Assembly (NCBI GenBank): GCA_019307165.1
Contig: JAFDKD010000051.1
Span: 1 to 11,251, forward strand
Length of the DNA: 11,251 nt
Direction: 5' to 3'
Source: Deltaproteobacteria bacterium
GTDB lineage: Bacteria > Desulfobacterota > DSM-4660 > Desulfatiglandales > Desulfatiglandaceae
Part shown: one piece after another, positions 1-9,200 of the stretch
How the letters are laid out: every line of letters starts with the position of its first letter
Numbering within the stretch: position 1 is the first letter of the stretch
Notes under the pieces: generated by a model
The model's database searches: none
Told to the model about the DNA's origin: nothing
What the model saw: the letters and a program-made list of their open reading frames with translations, nothing else
Translations under genes and position numbers: made by a program

Positions 1-404
1 AGCCTAAAAAGCCAGGGATGTCAAGCTGAATCGGAGACCACAATATGTGGGGGGTAATGAGACTTGGCGGGAGGTTGCGCTATCTGCTATTGTACCACAG
101 TAACAGGTGATGGAAGGGCGCCTATGATATCCAAAATCAATCACAGGCGCGCCCAAACCGGTGATACGAGAATATGAGCATGGAAACCTTGTCAAAGGAA
201 GCATTGAAACTCCCAAGCTCATTTATTGCAGCGGTTGTGCGCCTTGTCTCTACGCGTCGTCAGACAAACCGCCCTTGTCCCGCCACAGGGCCATCACGCG
301 CCTTACTTCCACTCGAACCGCGTCCGCAGACCATTATGCCATGAAGATTTAATGCGGCCCTCCCTACCCATAAAGGACTGGATAAAACGGCATCCGGCAG
401 CGTT
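1..404. other. Stretch with no supportable gene
   Basis: This is the sequence beyond the 3' end of the broken flavoprotein gene. Short open frames exist on both strands, for example minus 4-222 and plus 128-352. None has a recognisable motif or a convincing ribosome binding site. A weak inverted repeat (116-123 with 145-154) and a small hairpin (271-291) are present, but neither is followed by a T run, so I call no terminator. It may hold remnants of decayed genes, but I could not identify any. Confidence 0.5.
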
Positions 405-561
405 TCACGATGACGACGAAACGATCTTCCTGGCCACGTCCCGAGCTGACTCCGCAGCGCCGCTCACGCCGTAGAAGGTCGGCGGGTTCACACTGTCCCC
501 GACATTGAAGAGACCATTGACGGACGTTTCCGGGCCGAAACCATGGCCGGGCCGACCTCTG

Positions 562-637
562 AAGCCGGGCCAGTCCTTCCTGAAGCTCCTCATGATCCAG
601 TCGTCGGTCTCTTGGTCAAAATCAAGAAAGAATTCTT
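562..637. repeat. 76-bp direct tandem repeat, copy 1
   Basis: This is identical to the adjacent 638-713 by direct reading. It begins AAGCCGGGCCAG and ends AAGAATTCTT. The unit is 76 bp (25 codons plus 1), so the duplication frameshifts the flavoprotein gene it lies in. It may be a genuine slippage duplication or an assembly error. Confidence 0.95.
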
Positions 638-713
638 AAGCCGGGCCAGTCCTTCCTGAAGCTCCTCATGATCCAGTCGTCGGTCTCTTGGTCAAAATCA
701 AGAAAGAATTCTT
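638..713. repeat. 76-bp direct tandem repeat, copy 2
   Basis: Second perfect copy, directly abutting the first. On the minus strand it is read first and encodes the in-frame segment up to the MRSFRKDWPG peptide. That peptide is then repeated in the shifted downstream frame from 593. Confidence 0.95.
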
Positions 714-1769
714 TTGCGTCTTCCAGGAGGAGTTCAAGCTCCGTTTGTCCGTCGAACGGTTCTTCCGAACGGGAGGGAGCCCCAAGGATGAGGTTCAAGT
801 GCATGCCCTCCGGGGCCCATTCAGGACAGAGCAGGCTCGGGCAGGCGGCAAAGGCGGCTCTTCTGGCTTCAGGGAGATAGAGGAGGCCCGGGAAATCTAT
901 CTGGGGGCGATGGCTCAAGATCTCAATGGTCATGCTGTAAGCGGCTTTGGCCTGATCGATCCGAGAGAGTTCTTCAGCCGAAAACCACTGTCGCCCGGCC
1001 AGTTCCACCGTCTTCCCGATCCCGGCATTGCTGATCACAAAGGAACAGGAAACCTGCTCCTTTCGGCCGTCCTCAATCCACTGGACCCCGCTGATTTCTC
1101 CGTCATCGATCAGGATGTTCGTCGCTTTTGAACCGGCCAGGATACTGCCCCCGGCGCGCTCAACCACTCTGCCCAGAGTCTCGGCAATCTCGGCGTTTCC
1201 ACCTGGTGGAAAGCCGAATCGCCTGAAACTACGCGCCCGGATCAGGCTGATCAGTTCGGCCGCACCGGCCTCATCCAGGCTTAAGGAAATGATACCTCCG
1301 CAAAGCGCACGGAAGATGCCGTGGATTTCCGGGTCATTCGTGTATCCGGACAGCCAGTCGGCCACGGACACGTCCGGGGGCGGTAGTTCCGTCGTCTCAC
1401 GAAGGCCTTTCATCACCCGGTCGGCTTCATCAGGACTGCCGCAGGCTTCGGTCATCAAGAAACCGAGGGCGCCCTTTTTCGGCGGTTCGTGCTGTTGGCC
1501 CTTGATCAGATACTTGACCTGTGGTTCGGGATACCTAAGATCGAAGGGCAGGCCCAGGTCATCGAATATCCGCTGAAGGGATCCGCCCCCTTCGATGGCC
1601 ACAGCGCCGGTGGTCATCGTATAGCCTTTGTGCTTTAGCGACGAACAGCGACCGCCGATGAAGGGGAGATACTCCAGGATGAGGACTTGAAATCCCCCGG
1701 AATCGGCCAGAAGGGCCCCAGCGCTCAGCCCGCCAATTCCAGCACCAATGACGACCACGTCGAATTTGT

Positions 1770-1952
1770 TCATGACGCCTCCATCACTAAGGCTTCGACC
1801 GGACAGAAGTCGAGGCAGACGCCGCACCGGACACAGAGTTCTTCGTCCACCCCTGTACAACCCCACCCGGCCTTCAGGGCGCCAAACTCACATACCAGAG
1901 TACACTGTCCGCATCCGACGCAAAGCGCTTCAATAACCTTTAATTGTTCCAT
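1770..1952 (-). CDS. Small 2x[4Fe-4S] ferredoxin
   Basis: A 60-aa soluble electron carrier. Two cysteine motifs are visible: C11-x2-C14-x2-C17-x3-C21 and C40-x2-C43-x2-C46-x3-C50-P. This is the classic clostridial-type arrangement, in which C50 completes cluster I and C21 completes cluster II. The proline usually found after the fourth cysteine is absent in the first motif (C21-E22), and there is one extra cysteine, C32, between the motifs. The ATG at 1952 is preceded by GGGAG (1961-1965) at 8 nt. The stop TGA overlaps the ATG of the flavoprotein (ATGA), so the two are very likely translationally coupled and the ferredoxin likely feeds or accepts electrons for that enzyme. Confidence 0.9.
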   Translation of the reverse strand: MEQLKVIEALCVGCGQCTLVCEFGALKAGWGCTGVDEELCVRCGVCLDFCPVEALVMEAS

Positions 1953-1960
1953 AAAGAATT

Positions 1961-1965
1961 CTCCC
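1961..1965 (-). promoter_or_regulatory. Ribosome binding site of the ferredoxin
   Basis: GGGAG on the minus strand, 8 nt before the ATG at 1952. It supports this start and lies between the ferredoxin and the possible upstream gene remnant that ends at 2000. Confidence 0.7.
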
Positions 1966-1999
1966 GATTACAGCGCGGCATCGAAAAAACAATTATATC

Positions 2000-2307
2000 T
2001 CAGATTACACGGCTCCAGCGGATCATATTTCCCGGGAAAACGCCCCATATCTTGAACCCATGATGTTCCAGCAGTTCCTGCGTCTTTTTATGCCATGTTT
2101 CCGCTTATATCATGCTTCGTGGTGCAGAGGGTACATGTTAGAATCCCCGGAGATTGAAAATGAGGGTTCTGATGAAAGGCGGCCGGTTCAGTTTGGTGCG
2201 GATGAGAAGTTCGCTGTCTAATTCGCCGCTTGGAATTCTCTGCGATATTTGTTATGGCCGTTATTGAAGTAAGCGTCAACGCGCAGCGGCAAGGTTTCCT
2301 GCGACTA
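2000..2307 (-). pseudogene. Possible decayed 3' end of an unidentified gene upstream of the ferredoxin
   Basis: Reading the minus strand, a frame ending in TGA at 2002-2000 encodes a protein-like 34-aa tail (for example ELLEHHGFKIWGVFPGN). The same frame is interrupted by TAA at 2107-2105 and at 2140-2138, and upstream of those encodes 37 further residues (for example GELDSELLIRTKLNRPP) back to TAA at 2254-2252. Another plausible segment (LPLRVDAYFNNGH) lies in a different frame at 2304-2221. The tail ends 47 nt before the ferredoxin start, with the ferredoxin RBS in between, as expected for a preceding operon gene. I do not recognise the family. Chance open frames in ordinary intergenic DNA are the main alternative. 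Confidence 0.28.
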
Positions 2308-2371
2308 AGAAAAAGGATTGCCTCCGTTGTAGGAGCCGCGAGAATTCAAAATCGTCAGCGACGTTCCGGAT

Positions 2372-2380
2372 GAGGAGGAG
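2372..2380 (+). promoter_or_regulatory. Strong Shine-Dalgarno that fixes a TTG start
   Basis: GAGGAGGAG lies 8 nt before the TTG at 2389. An in-frame TGA at 2371-2373 rules out any upstream start, and no ATG or GTG lies between, so TTG is the likely initiator of the acyltransferase. Confidence 0.8.
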
Positions 2381-2388
2381 TCATCCCC

Positions 2389-3072
2389 TTGGGCATTCGT
2401 CTATCCCATTATCTTCGCGTATATCGGTTGATACCTCTGTGCTATTATTTTCTTCGCTTCTACCTCTCTCTTCTGAGGATTAGGGTCATCGGCGAGGAGA
2501 TAGCGCTCGGGTGTCTGGCAGATTATGGACGGTTGATAGTCGCCGTGTGGCATCAACGATTTCTGCCCGCTCTGGCCTATGTCACAAAATTCAGGAATTT
2601 CGAACCCATTGTCATGATCAGCCAAAGCCGCGATGGAGAACTGATTGCAGACCTTGCCGAACGGTTGGGACTTGTGCCGGTCAGAGGGTCCAGTTCGAGA
2701 GGCGGAACGACGGCTTTAGCAGGCATTTTGGAGGCACTTAAAAAAAGCCCGGTCGTTATTCACATCGTGGATGGGCCCACGGGACCAAAGGGGGTTGTCA
2801 AACCCGGGCTTATCAGCATGGCGCAGATATCCGGCGCTGTCATCCTGCCGGTTATTGTTTCTGCCAAAAAGGCGTGGATTATGGGAAGCTGGGACCGTTT
2901 CCTGGTCCCCAAACCTTTCAGTGAGGTGACAATCGAATGGGGACAACCATTTGTCGTGCCCCGAGATCTGGACCCGCTTAGATTCGAAGAACTCAGGACG
3001 GAGATAGAGAGGAGTCTTTCAGCAAGATATGCGGAGGCTGATCTGAGTTCGGGCTGGGAACAACCTTTATAA
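2389..3072 (+). CDS. DUF374 / lysophospholipid acyltransferase-like protein
   Basis: A 227-aa protein of the DUF374 branch of the LPLAT superfamily, which transfers acyl groups to glycerolipid or lipid A-like acceptors at the inner membrane. Visible blocks in order are: a hydrophobic N-terminal stretch (about 14-34) likely to associate with the membrane; W54-H55 with H55 as the candidate catalytic histidine; SQSRDGE (78-84); RGSSSRGG (99-106); DGPTGPKG (128-135), the acceptor/phosphate-binding block; and SWDRFLVPKPFS near 170. The strict HX4D of PlsC enzymes is not present (H55 is followed by QRFLP), as is usual for DUF374, where the acid is probably elsewhere. The start is TTG with an excellent RBS. 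The gene lies 151 bp upstream of the giant lipid synthase in the same orientation, so it may act on that enzyme's product. Donor and acceptor are unknown. Confidence 0.88.
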   Translation: MGIRLSHYLRVYRLIPLCYYFLRFYLSLLRIRVIGEEIALGCLADYGRLIVAVWHQRFLPALAYVTKFRNFEPIVMISQSRDGELIADLAERLGLVPVRGSSSRGGTTALAGILEALKKSPVVIHIVDGPTGPKGVVKPGLISMAQISGAVILPVIVSAKKAWIMGSWDRFLVPKPFSEVTIEWGQPFVVPRDLDPLRFEELRTEIERSLSARYAEADLSSGWEQPL

Positions 3073-3223
3073 CCTTATACATTAAGATTATAAACCTGAC
3101 TTAAGCTAATTTAAATATATCAAAAGATAACGAAGCAAGAAATACATGCAACAACAGACTCCATTTTTGTGCAAATATGCTTTCATAGCAAATTGAATTT
3201 AATAGAGGTATTCAAATTTTATT
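3073..3223 (+). promoter_or_regulatory. AT-rich leader before the lipid synthase gene
   Basis: A 151-bp spacer clearly richer in A+T than either flanking gene, as expected for a promoter region. I see no confident -35/-10 pair. A weak option is CTGACT with TATATC after a 14-nt spacer near 3096-3121. There is no GC-rich hairpin plus T-run, so no terminator for the acyltransferase is called, and co-transcription of the two genes remains possible. Confidence 0.4.
3193..3215 (+). promoter_or_regulatory. Small inverted repeat enclosing the putative RBS of the lipid synthase
   Basis: TTGAAT (3193-3198) and ATTCAA (3210-3215) are perfect 6-bp inverted arms around an 11-nt loop that holds AGAGG (3204-3208), the only Shine-Dalgarno-like sequence before the ATG at 3224. 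The RBS-to-ATG gap is about 15 nt, which is long. The AT stem is weak, so it could be an operator, a translational control element, or chance. Confidence 0.35.
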
Positions 3224-6200
3224 ATGTCTAGGCAGCGATCAAACCCTTTACTTTCTTTCCTGTGGCGACCCAATGAGATCAACCATTCTGTAATGGAAGT
3301 GGCTCGTCAAACCTCCACAGGCGCCATATTCGACATCAGCACAGATCACGGCGGAGACATGGCCGAGGCCCTGGCGGCTACGGGGGCAAAAGATATAAAG
3401 ATCTCCGCTGATTTTTTCATGGAGCCGGCGCTGGAGGACTTCCTCCAGGAGTCCGGTGTGGACACCATTTGGGTGGAACACCATCCCGCCCTTGTGACTT
3501 GCACTCCCGAGGCATTTCTCGAACGGCTGCATCACTTATCTGCCCCATTCGGATGTATTCCGATTAGCGGTGACCTGGATTTCCTCACCCTCACCCTTCA
3601 GTCGGAGTGGCACCCCCCGGCGATCGCCCTCAAGGGCGCCGAAGCTGCGGGCTTCGTAAGCCGGGAGACGGTAGGGGTGCTTTACACTACCCTGAGGGAA
3701 ATGGGGAACCGGGGAGCCCGGATGCCTGGGTTGATCATCTGGGGCGGCGTGGCTACGCCACAGGCCGCTGCAGCCTTTCTGTGCAGCGGCGCAAGGGGCG
3801 TCGTGTTTGAGAGTCTCCACTGGCAGACGGATCTCGTATCCGCAAACGAGCGCCTGAAACAGCGCCTGTCCGTACTGCGTCCGGAGCACACCGCCGTGCT
3901 GGGCCAGGACCTTGGCGTCTCTTGCCGCTTCTTTGACAAAGGCAACTCCTTGGCAGTCAAAGAACTGAAGCAACACGCGGACGCGCTGTTCAGAGGTGAA
4001 GTTACGGATCAGGATCGCCGCGCTTTCGCCCGCAAGGTCTCAGAAACCGTCAGACCGGCACTGGAGAGTGAGTTGAGCCGCCAGGATCTTGTTTTTCTGG
4101 GACCCGAGGCGGCCTTCGCCGAAGCCTACGCTGAAAGGTTCGGCCGCTCTACCCTTCAGGCGACAGAGGCCTTCATCAAAGAAGTTTTCAGTCTCTGCCG
4201 GGAGGCTCCGGGCAAGCTGGAGGGCCTCGTGGAGAACACGGCCGCCAGGTCGCTGGGGACCCGGTATCCATTTATTCAGGGCGCCATGACCTGGATCAGC
4301 GACATACCGGAATTCGCCTTGGCCGTATCCGAGGCGGGTGCTCTGCCCACGGTGGCCCTCGGGCTGAAAAGCCGCACGGAGCTGGAGCAGGACCTGGGAA
4401 CTCTTAAAGAGGTCATGGGGCAAAGCCCCTATGCAGTCAATATTGTGGCTCTACCGGAAAACCCTCATCTCGAACAACAACTCGCCTGGATAGAGCAAAC
4501 CCGTCCGCCCTTTGCGGTCATAGCGGCCGGGGATCCATCTTATGCCGCCCGCTTGCAGGAGAAGGGGATCCAAACGATCTACATCGCCTCGAGCGAGGGT
4601 TTGATCCGCATGGCGCTTGAGGCCGGCGTGCGTTTTGTTGTCGTGGAAGGGAATGAGGCCGGTGGTCATGTGGGTGAGCACTCGACCCTGACCCTGGCAC
4701 AAATTGCGCTGGAATTCCGGCGGAGAGAGCCGGGGCTTTTTCGGGATCGATACCTGGTGCTTGCCGGAGGTATTTTCAACCGGGAGACCTCCTTCAGGGC
4801 GTTCATGTTGGGCGCCGATGCCGTACAGATAGGTACAGCGTACCTGGCCACCAAGGAGATCGTCGCCACCGGTGCGTTGAGTCATTTATATCAACGCCTC
4901 ATCGTTGATTCCCGCCCCGGTACGACCGCGGTCTCCGGCCGGAGCATCGGCCTCAGGGTTCGGTCTCTCGAGACCCCCAAGATGGAAGCCATCTGCACCC
5001 TGGAAAGAGAATGGGCTTCCGGCCGACATGATGAGAGTTCTTTTCGGCGCCGCCTGGAAACCCTGAGTGTCAACAGCTTGCTTGTCGCCGCCAGAGGCAT
5101 CGAGCGACGCCATGGTCCCGTCCTCGACGAAGAAACCTGTCTCCGGGAAGGCCAGTTCATGAGCGGCGCAATATCCGGTGCCCTCAATCGTGTACTGACG
5201 CTCGCGGAACTCCACCGCGATCTGGCTGAAGGGCCCCTGCAACTGACCCTCCCCGAAAAGAATGATCTCCCTGCCCGAGAGGGCGCACCCCGGGTAAGAT
5301 CGCGGGAAGAAGGCGAGCGGGTGGCCATCACCGCAATGGCTGTGGTCAATTCACTGGGTAACAACCCGAAGGAGATCTGGGACGCCTGCCTCTCTATGAA
5401 GAGCGGGATCATTGAGGTGCCCCGCTCAAAGTGGGAGCGCGACATGTATTATGATCCTGACCCCCGTGCCCGGGGCAAGACCTACTGCAATGTGGGCGCT
5501 TTTCAGAATATCCATATCTCCCGCAAGGAATTGGGCATCGCGCCTCAGGATTTCCGTTCCATGGCCGATTCCACAAAATTGACCCTTTGGCTGGCCGAAC
5601 AGGTCGTCGGGCAATCGGGCCTTCTGGACTCCGACATCCCGAGGGAACGCATCGGGGTGCTTATTTCCCAAAACTCGGGAGAAGCGGCCAGCACGATCCC
5701 GGATCTGGTTTTCGACACGTATTCCTATGAGGTTGTCCGGCGCATGCAGAGTATCATCCCCATGACCCCGGATCTGGAAAGGGCTGCAGTGGAGAAAATC
5801 ATGTCGGGCCGCCTGGCCGTGGACGATACCACCCTGCTCGGCCGGCTCAATTGTGCGGCCGGAGGCTTTGTGTGCAACAAGTACGGGTTTCAGGGCCCCA
5901 GTTACTCGGTTTCCGCTGCCTGTGCGACCAGCCTGGTGGCGCTGTACAGTGCGATCCTGATGATCAGAAACGGCATTATCGATGCAGCCGTTGTGGGGGG
6001 TGGCGAAGAACCCCTGAAACCTTCCCATTACCTGGAGTTCTCCGCACTCAAGGCCCTCGCCGGGCTGTCAGGGCCTGAACGCTCCGTCCAGGAGAACAGC
6101 CGGCCGTTTGACGCCAACCGCGATGGTATGGTCCTGGGCGAAGGCGGGGGCATGATCGTCATCGAACGGGAATCGGTGGCCAAAAAGCGGCGTACCCCCA

Positions 6201-9200
6201 TCCACGCTTACATTACCGGTGTCGGTGCGAGTAATAACGATCAGGGGATGGTGGAGTCTCTGCCTGAAACCCAAATGCTCGCCCTTCGGGCATCCTTCCG
6301 GGATGTCAATTACGATCCTGACAACGTGGACCTGGTCGAATGCCACGCCACGAGTACCGTTCAGGGCGACATCGGAGAGGTCAAAGCCCTGGGGGCCCTT
6401 TTTTCATCCGCCAACGGGACGATGCTCACATCGTTCAAGTCCCAGATCGGCCACACCCTCGGCGCGTCGGGCCTAAACAGTCTCATCAGGGGCGTAACCG
6501 CCATGCAGGCGGGCATCTTCCCGCCCACTTTGAATTACCGAACGCGCGATCCCCGGATTGATCTTGAGGGGGCGGGTTTCCATGTTCCGGTCCAACCGGA
6601 AGAGTGGCCGCAACCTTCTGATCGCCCTCGACGCATGCAAGTAAACGCCTTCGGTTTCGGCGGGGCCAATTACGTGGTCCATCTGGAAGAGTGCCGGGAA
6701 GCCTCCGGCCGGGTCATGACGTCCGTGCCGGCATCCGAGAGACCCGAAAGCCGTGCGCCCTCAGGCCGGGAAGGACGTCCATCCATCCAGGGGGTTTCAT
6801 TTTTTCTTACCCACGCCGCCGACCGACCCTATCGCCTGGGCGTTGTGGCCCCCGATGAAACAGAAGCCCGGGCTAGGGCGCAGGCTGTCGCTCCCAGCGC
6901 GTCTGAAGGTCCGTTTTCGGAGAAGTCCCTCAGGGCCATGGCCCGCCAGGGCATATTTGCCGCGCCGACTGATGAGCGGCCCAAACCCCTTGCCTTTGTA
7001 TTCACAGGCCAGGGAGCCCAATATGCCTGCATGAGCCAAGAGCTCTACGAGACCTTTCCCGAAATTCGGGCCTGGATGGACAAAATCTCCGCTGTGGCCG
7101 AATTCGACGTGCTGGATCTCCTTTTCAATTCCAGGGAGGAAGACCTTCAGAAGACACGCTGGCAGCAACCGGCTCTCTACACCATGGAATATGCCATGGC
7201 GCAGCACCTGCTCTCCATGGGGGTCAAACCGGTGGCCATGGCCGGACACAGCCTGGGGGAACTTGTGGCCTTGAGCATCGCCGGGGTTTTTTCCTGCGAC
7301 GACGGCTTCCGGATTGTAAATAAGCGAGCCCAATGCATGGACAAAGCCGGCGGGCTCCGGGGCGACCCGGGCACCATGATTGCCGTGGACGTACCAATGG
7401 ATCATTTACAGGAGAAGGTCGCGGGCTACGCGAACGTCTTTTTCACCAACTTCAATTCGCCCCACCAGGTGGTGCTTGGGGGAGATACTGAACCGGTGTT
7501 GGCGTTCATGGATGATATTAAGAAGGAGGGTTATCGAGCCACCCGGCTCAAGGTGAGCATGGCCTTTCACTCGCCCATCATGAAGGTGATCCATGAAGAA
7601 ATGGCCGCTTTTGTCTCGGACATTCCTTTTAACCCGCCCAGAATCCCCGTGGTGTCCAATACCACCATGGAGCCCTTTCCCGACGATCCGAACCGGATAC
7701 GTCAGATACTCATGGCACACCTGGAATCACCAGTGCACTGGATGCAGAACGCCAAAACCCTCTGGGATGACTTCGGTATCAGACACTTCGTTGAAATCGG
7801 CCCCAAGGATACGCTCTGCAGCCTCGTGGGCGAAACCCTGGAGCAGGCCTTGTGCTTTCCCACCTGTATGCCTGAGGACGAAGCTGATGCCTATCGGGCA
7901 GGGGTTGCTCGCCTCTACGCCCTTGGGCACCTGGAGCACGATGATGCACCCGTGTTGGAGGCAGCACACCCACGGCCCGTCTCACCTGCCCCGCCTGTGA
8001 TCCCGGCCCGTACCCCTAACGAGGACCGGGTGGCTGCCATTGTGCAGCGTGAGATCAATGCCTTTGTCATGGAGTCTTTCGGTAGAATTCTCAAACCGCA
8101 GATCGTAAAGGCGGTCCGCAGTGAATTGGATCCCGCCTTCACACAGGAACGGCTGGACCGCATCCTCGGAGCCTCTCCAGCGCCTCCGCCCTGCCGTGAA
8201 TACCCCGAAAGAAAAGACCCCCCTGCACGATTGCCCGACCGGGAAGCAGGTGCGGCGGCACCCCCTCCGGAGCTCACGCCCCAGGAGGACGCGGAAAAGG
8301 AAGTGGATTACCTGGAACAAATCATCCGGATCATCATGAATGCAACCGGATATGAACGGGACGAGATTGAGCCCGACATGGACATCCGGCAGGATCTCGC
8401 CATTCGTTCCAGCCGTCTGCCCGTGATCATGAGCGGGGCTGAGCGAACATTCGGAATAACTGTCAATGTCGAAGACTTCGTGGGGATGCGCACCGTTAGG
8501 GAAATCGCGAACTGCTTCGAGCAGCTGGCGAACCAACCTGCCAAAAACATTCCGACCGAACAACTCGTCGGTCAAGCGCCTTCCGTCCCCTCCTTGGACG
8601 TGGCAGGTGAACCCGCTTCGAAGGAGGTTGCTCAAAAGGAATCGATCAAGCGGCTGGTCCTAGAAGAAGTCGCGATCCCACTTTCCTCCGTGAACCCGCT
8701 CACGCTCGAACCCGGTCAGGAGGTGGCGGTGCTCAGAACGGACCCCGGTTCTCCACTTGCCGCCGAACTATCGGATCTCCTGGAGGATCGGTTTAAGGCC
8801 CGCCCCCTGCATTTGGATTGTCTGGGTTCAGGCAAGAACGGTTCTTTCGATTTACGCACTTCCGAAAGCGCTCATAAAGCCGCGCAAAGTTTCAAGGAGG
8901 CCCGCTCCCTGGCGGGTCTAGCCCTGGTTTTGGACCACGGATCAGAATCCGTTCTGCCGGGTACGGAGAACATCCCGGCCTTTCTTACCGGATTCTTCGA
9001 GTGTCTAAAGAGTTTCATGGGTTCCAAAAACAAGGCCTTTTGCCTGGTGCTGCATCGAGGAGTGCAACCTCACACCCCTGAGGCCATAACCGGGGAAGGC
9101 ATTTTGGGCATGTTTCTGGCTGCGGCCCAGGAATATCCATCCATGCTGTTTCGAAGTGTGGCGCTGGATACCTGCACGGACTTCAAAAGCGCCCTGGACA

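Larger units (their letters stand above)
405..1773 (-). pseudogene. Frameshifted NAD(P)/FAD oxidoreductase, phytoene desaturase/amine oxidase-like
   Basis: The N-terminus shows a Rossmann FAD-binding site: VVVIGAGIGGLSAG around residues 6-19, acidic E34, then FIGGR at 38-42, as in CrtI/RetSat/amine-oxidase-like flavoproteins that oxidise or reduce isoprenoid or lipid chains. The start at 1773 is chosen because the Rossmann strand begins there. It has GGAGG 4 nt upstream and overlaps the ferredoxin stop by ATGA. A 76-bp exact tandem duplication (562-713) shifts the frame, so translation ends at 622 after 383 aa. The correct tail continues in another frame from 593 to 405 and carries NGLFNVGDS and GVSGAAESARD, the C-terminal FAD/substrate motif of this superfamily. 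Without one repeat copy the gene is exactly 430 codons plus stop. As assembled the product lacks about 50 C-terminal residues and is probably inactive. Ferredoxin is the likely electron partner. The substrate is unknown. Confidence 0.8.

Noticed and set aside
116..154. Inverted repeat GGGCGCCT / AGGCGCGCCC
   Set aside because: The arms are imperfect, the loop is over 20 nt and no T run follows. It does not qualify as a terminator.
4..222. 72-codon minus-strand open frame
   Set aside because: No family motif, unlikely composition (many Ser/Thr/Cys/Pro) and no convincing RBS.
688..1576. Long plus-strand frames opposite the flavoprotein
   Set aside because: They are antisense to a gene with clear motifs, a common effect in GC-rich coding DNA.
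1774..1866. N-terminal extension of the flavoprotein frame (31 extra residues)
   Set aside because: It lies entirely within the ferredoxin gene in another frame. The Rossmann motif and the GGAGG/ATGA junction place the start at 1773.
2088..2279. 63-codon minus-strand open frame with a TTG start
   Set aside because: Composition is unlike a real protein. Neighbouring frames give more protein-like peptides, so it is more likely a shadow of a decayed gene.
6797..7405. 202-codon antisense frame within the AT region (and similar ones across 3224-11158)
   Set aside because: No motifs, and it lies opposite conserved AT sequence. It is a codon-bias shadow.
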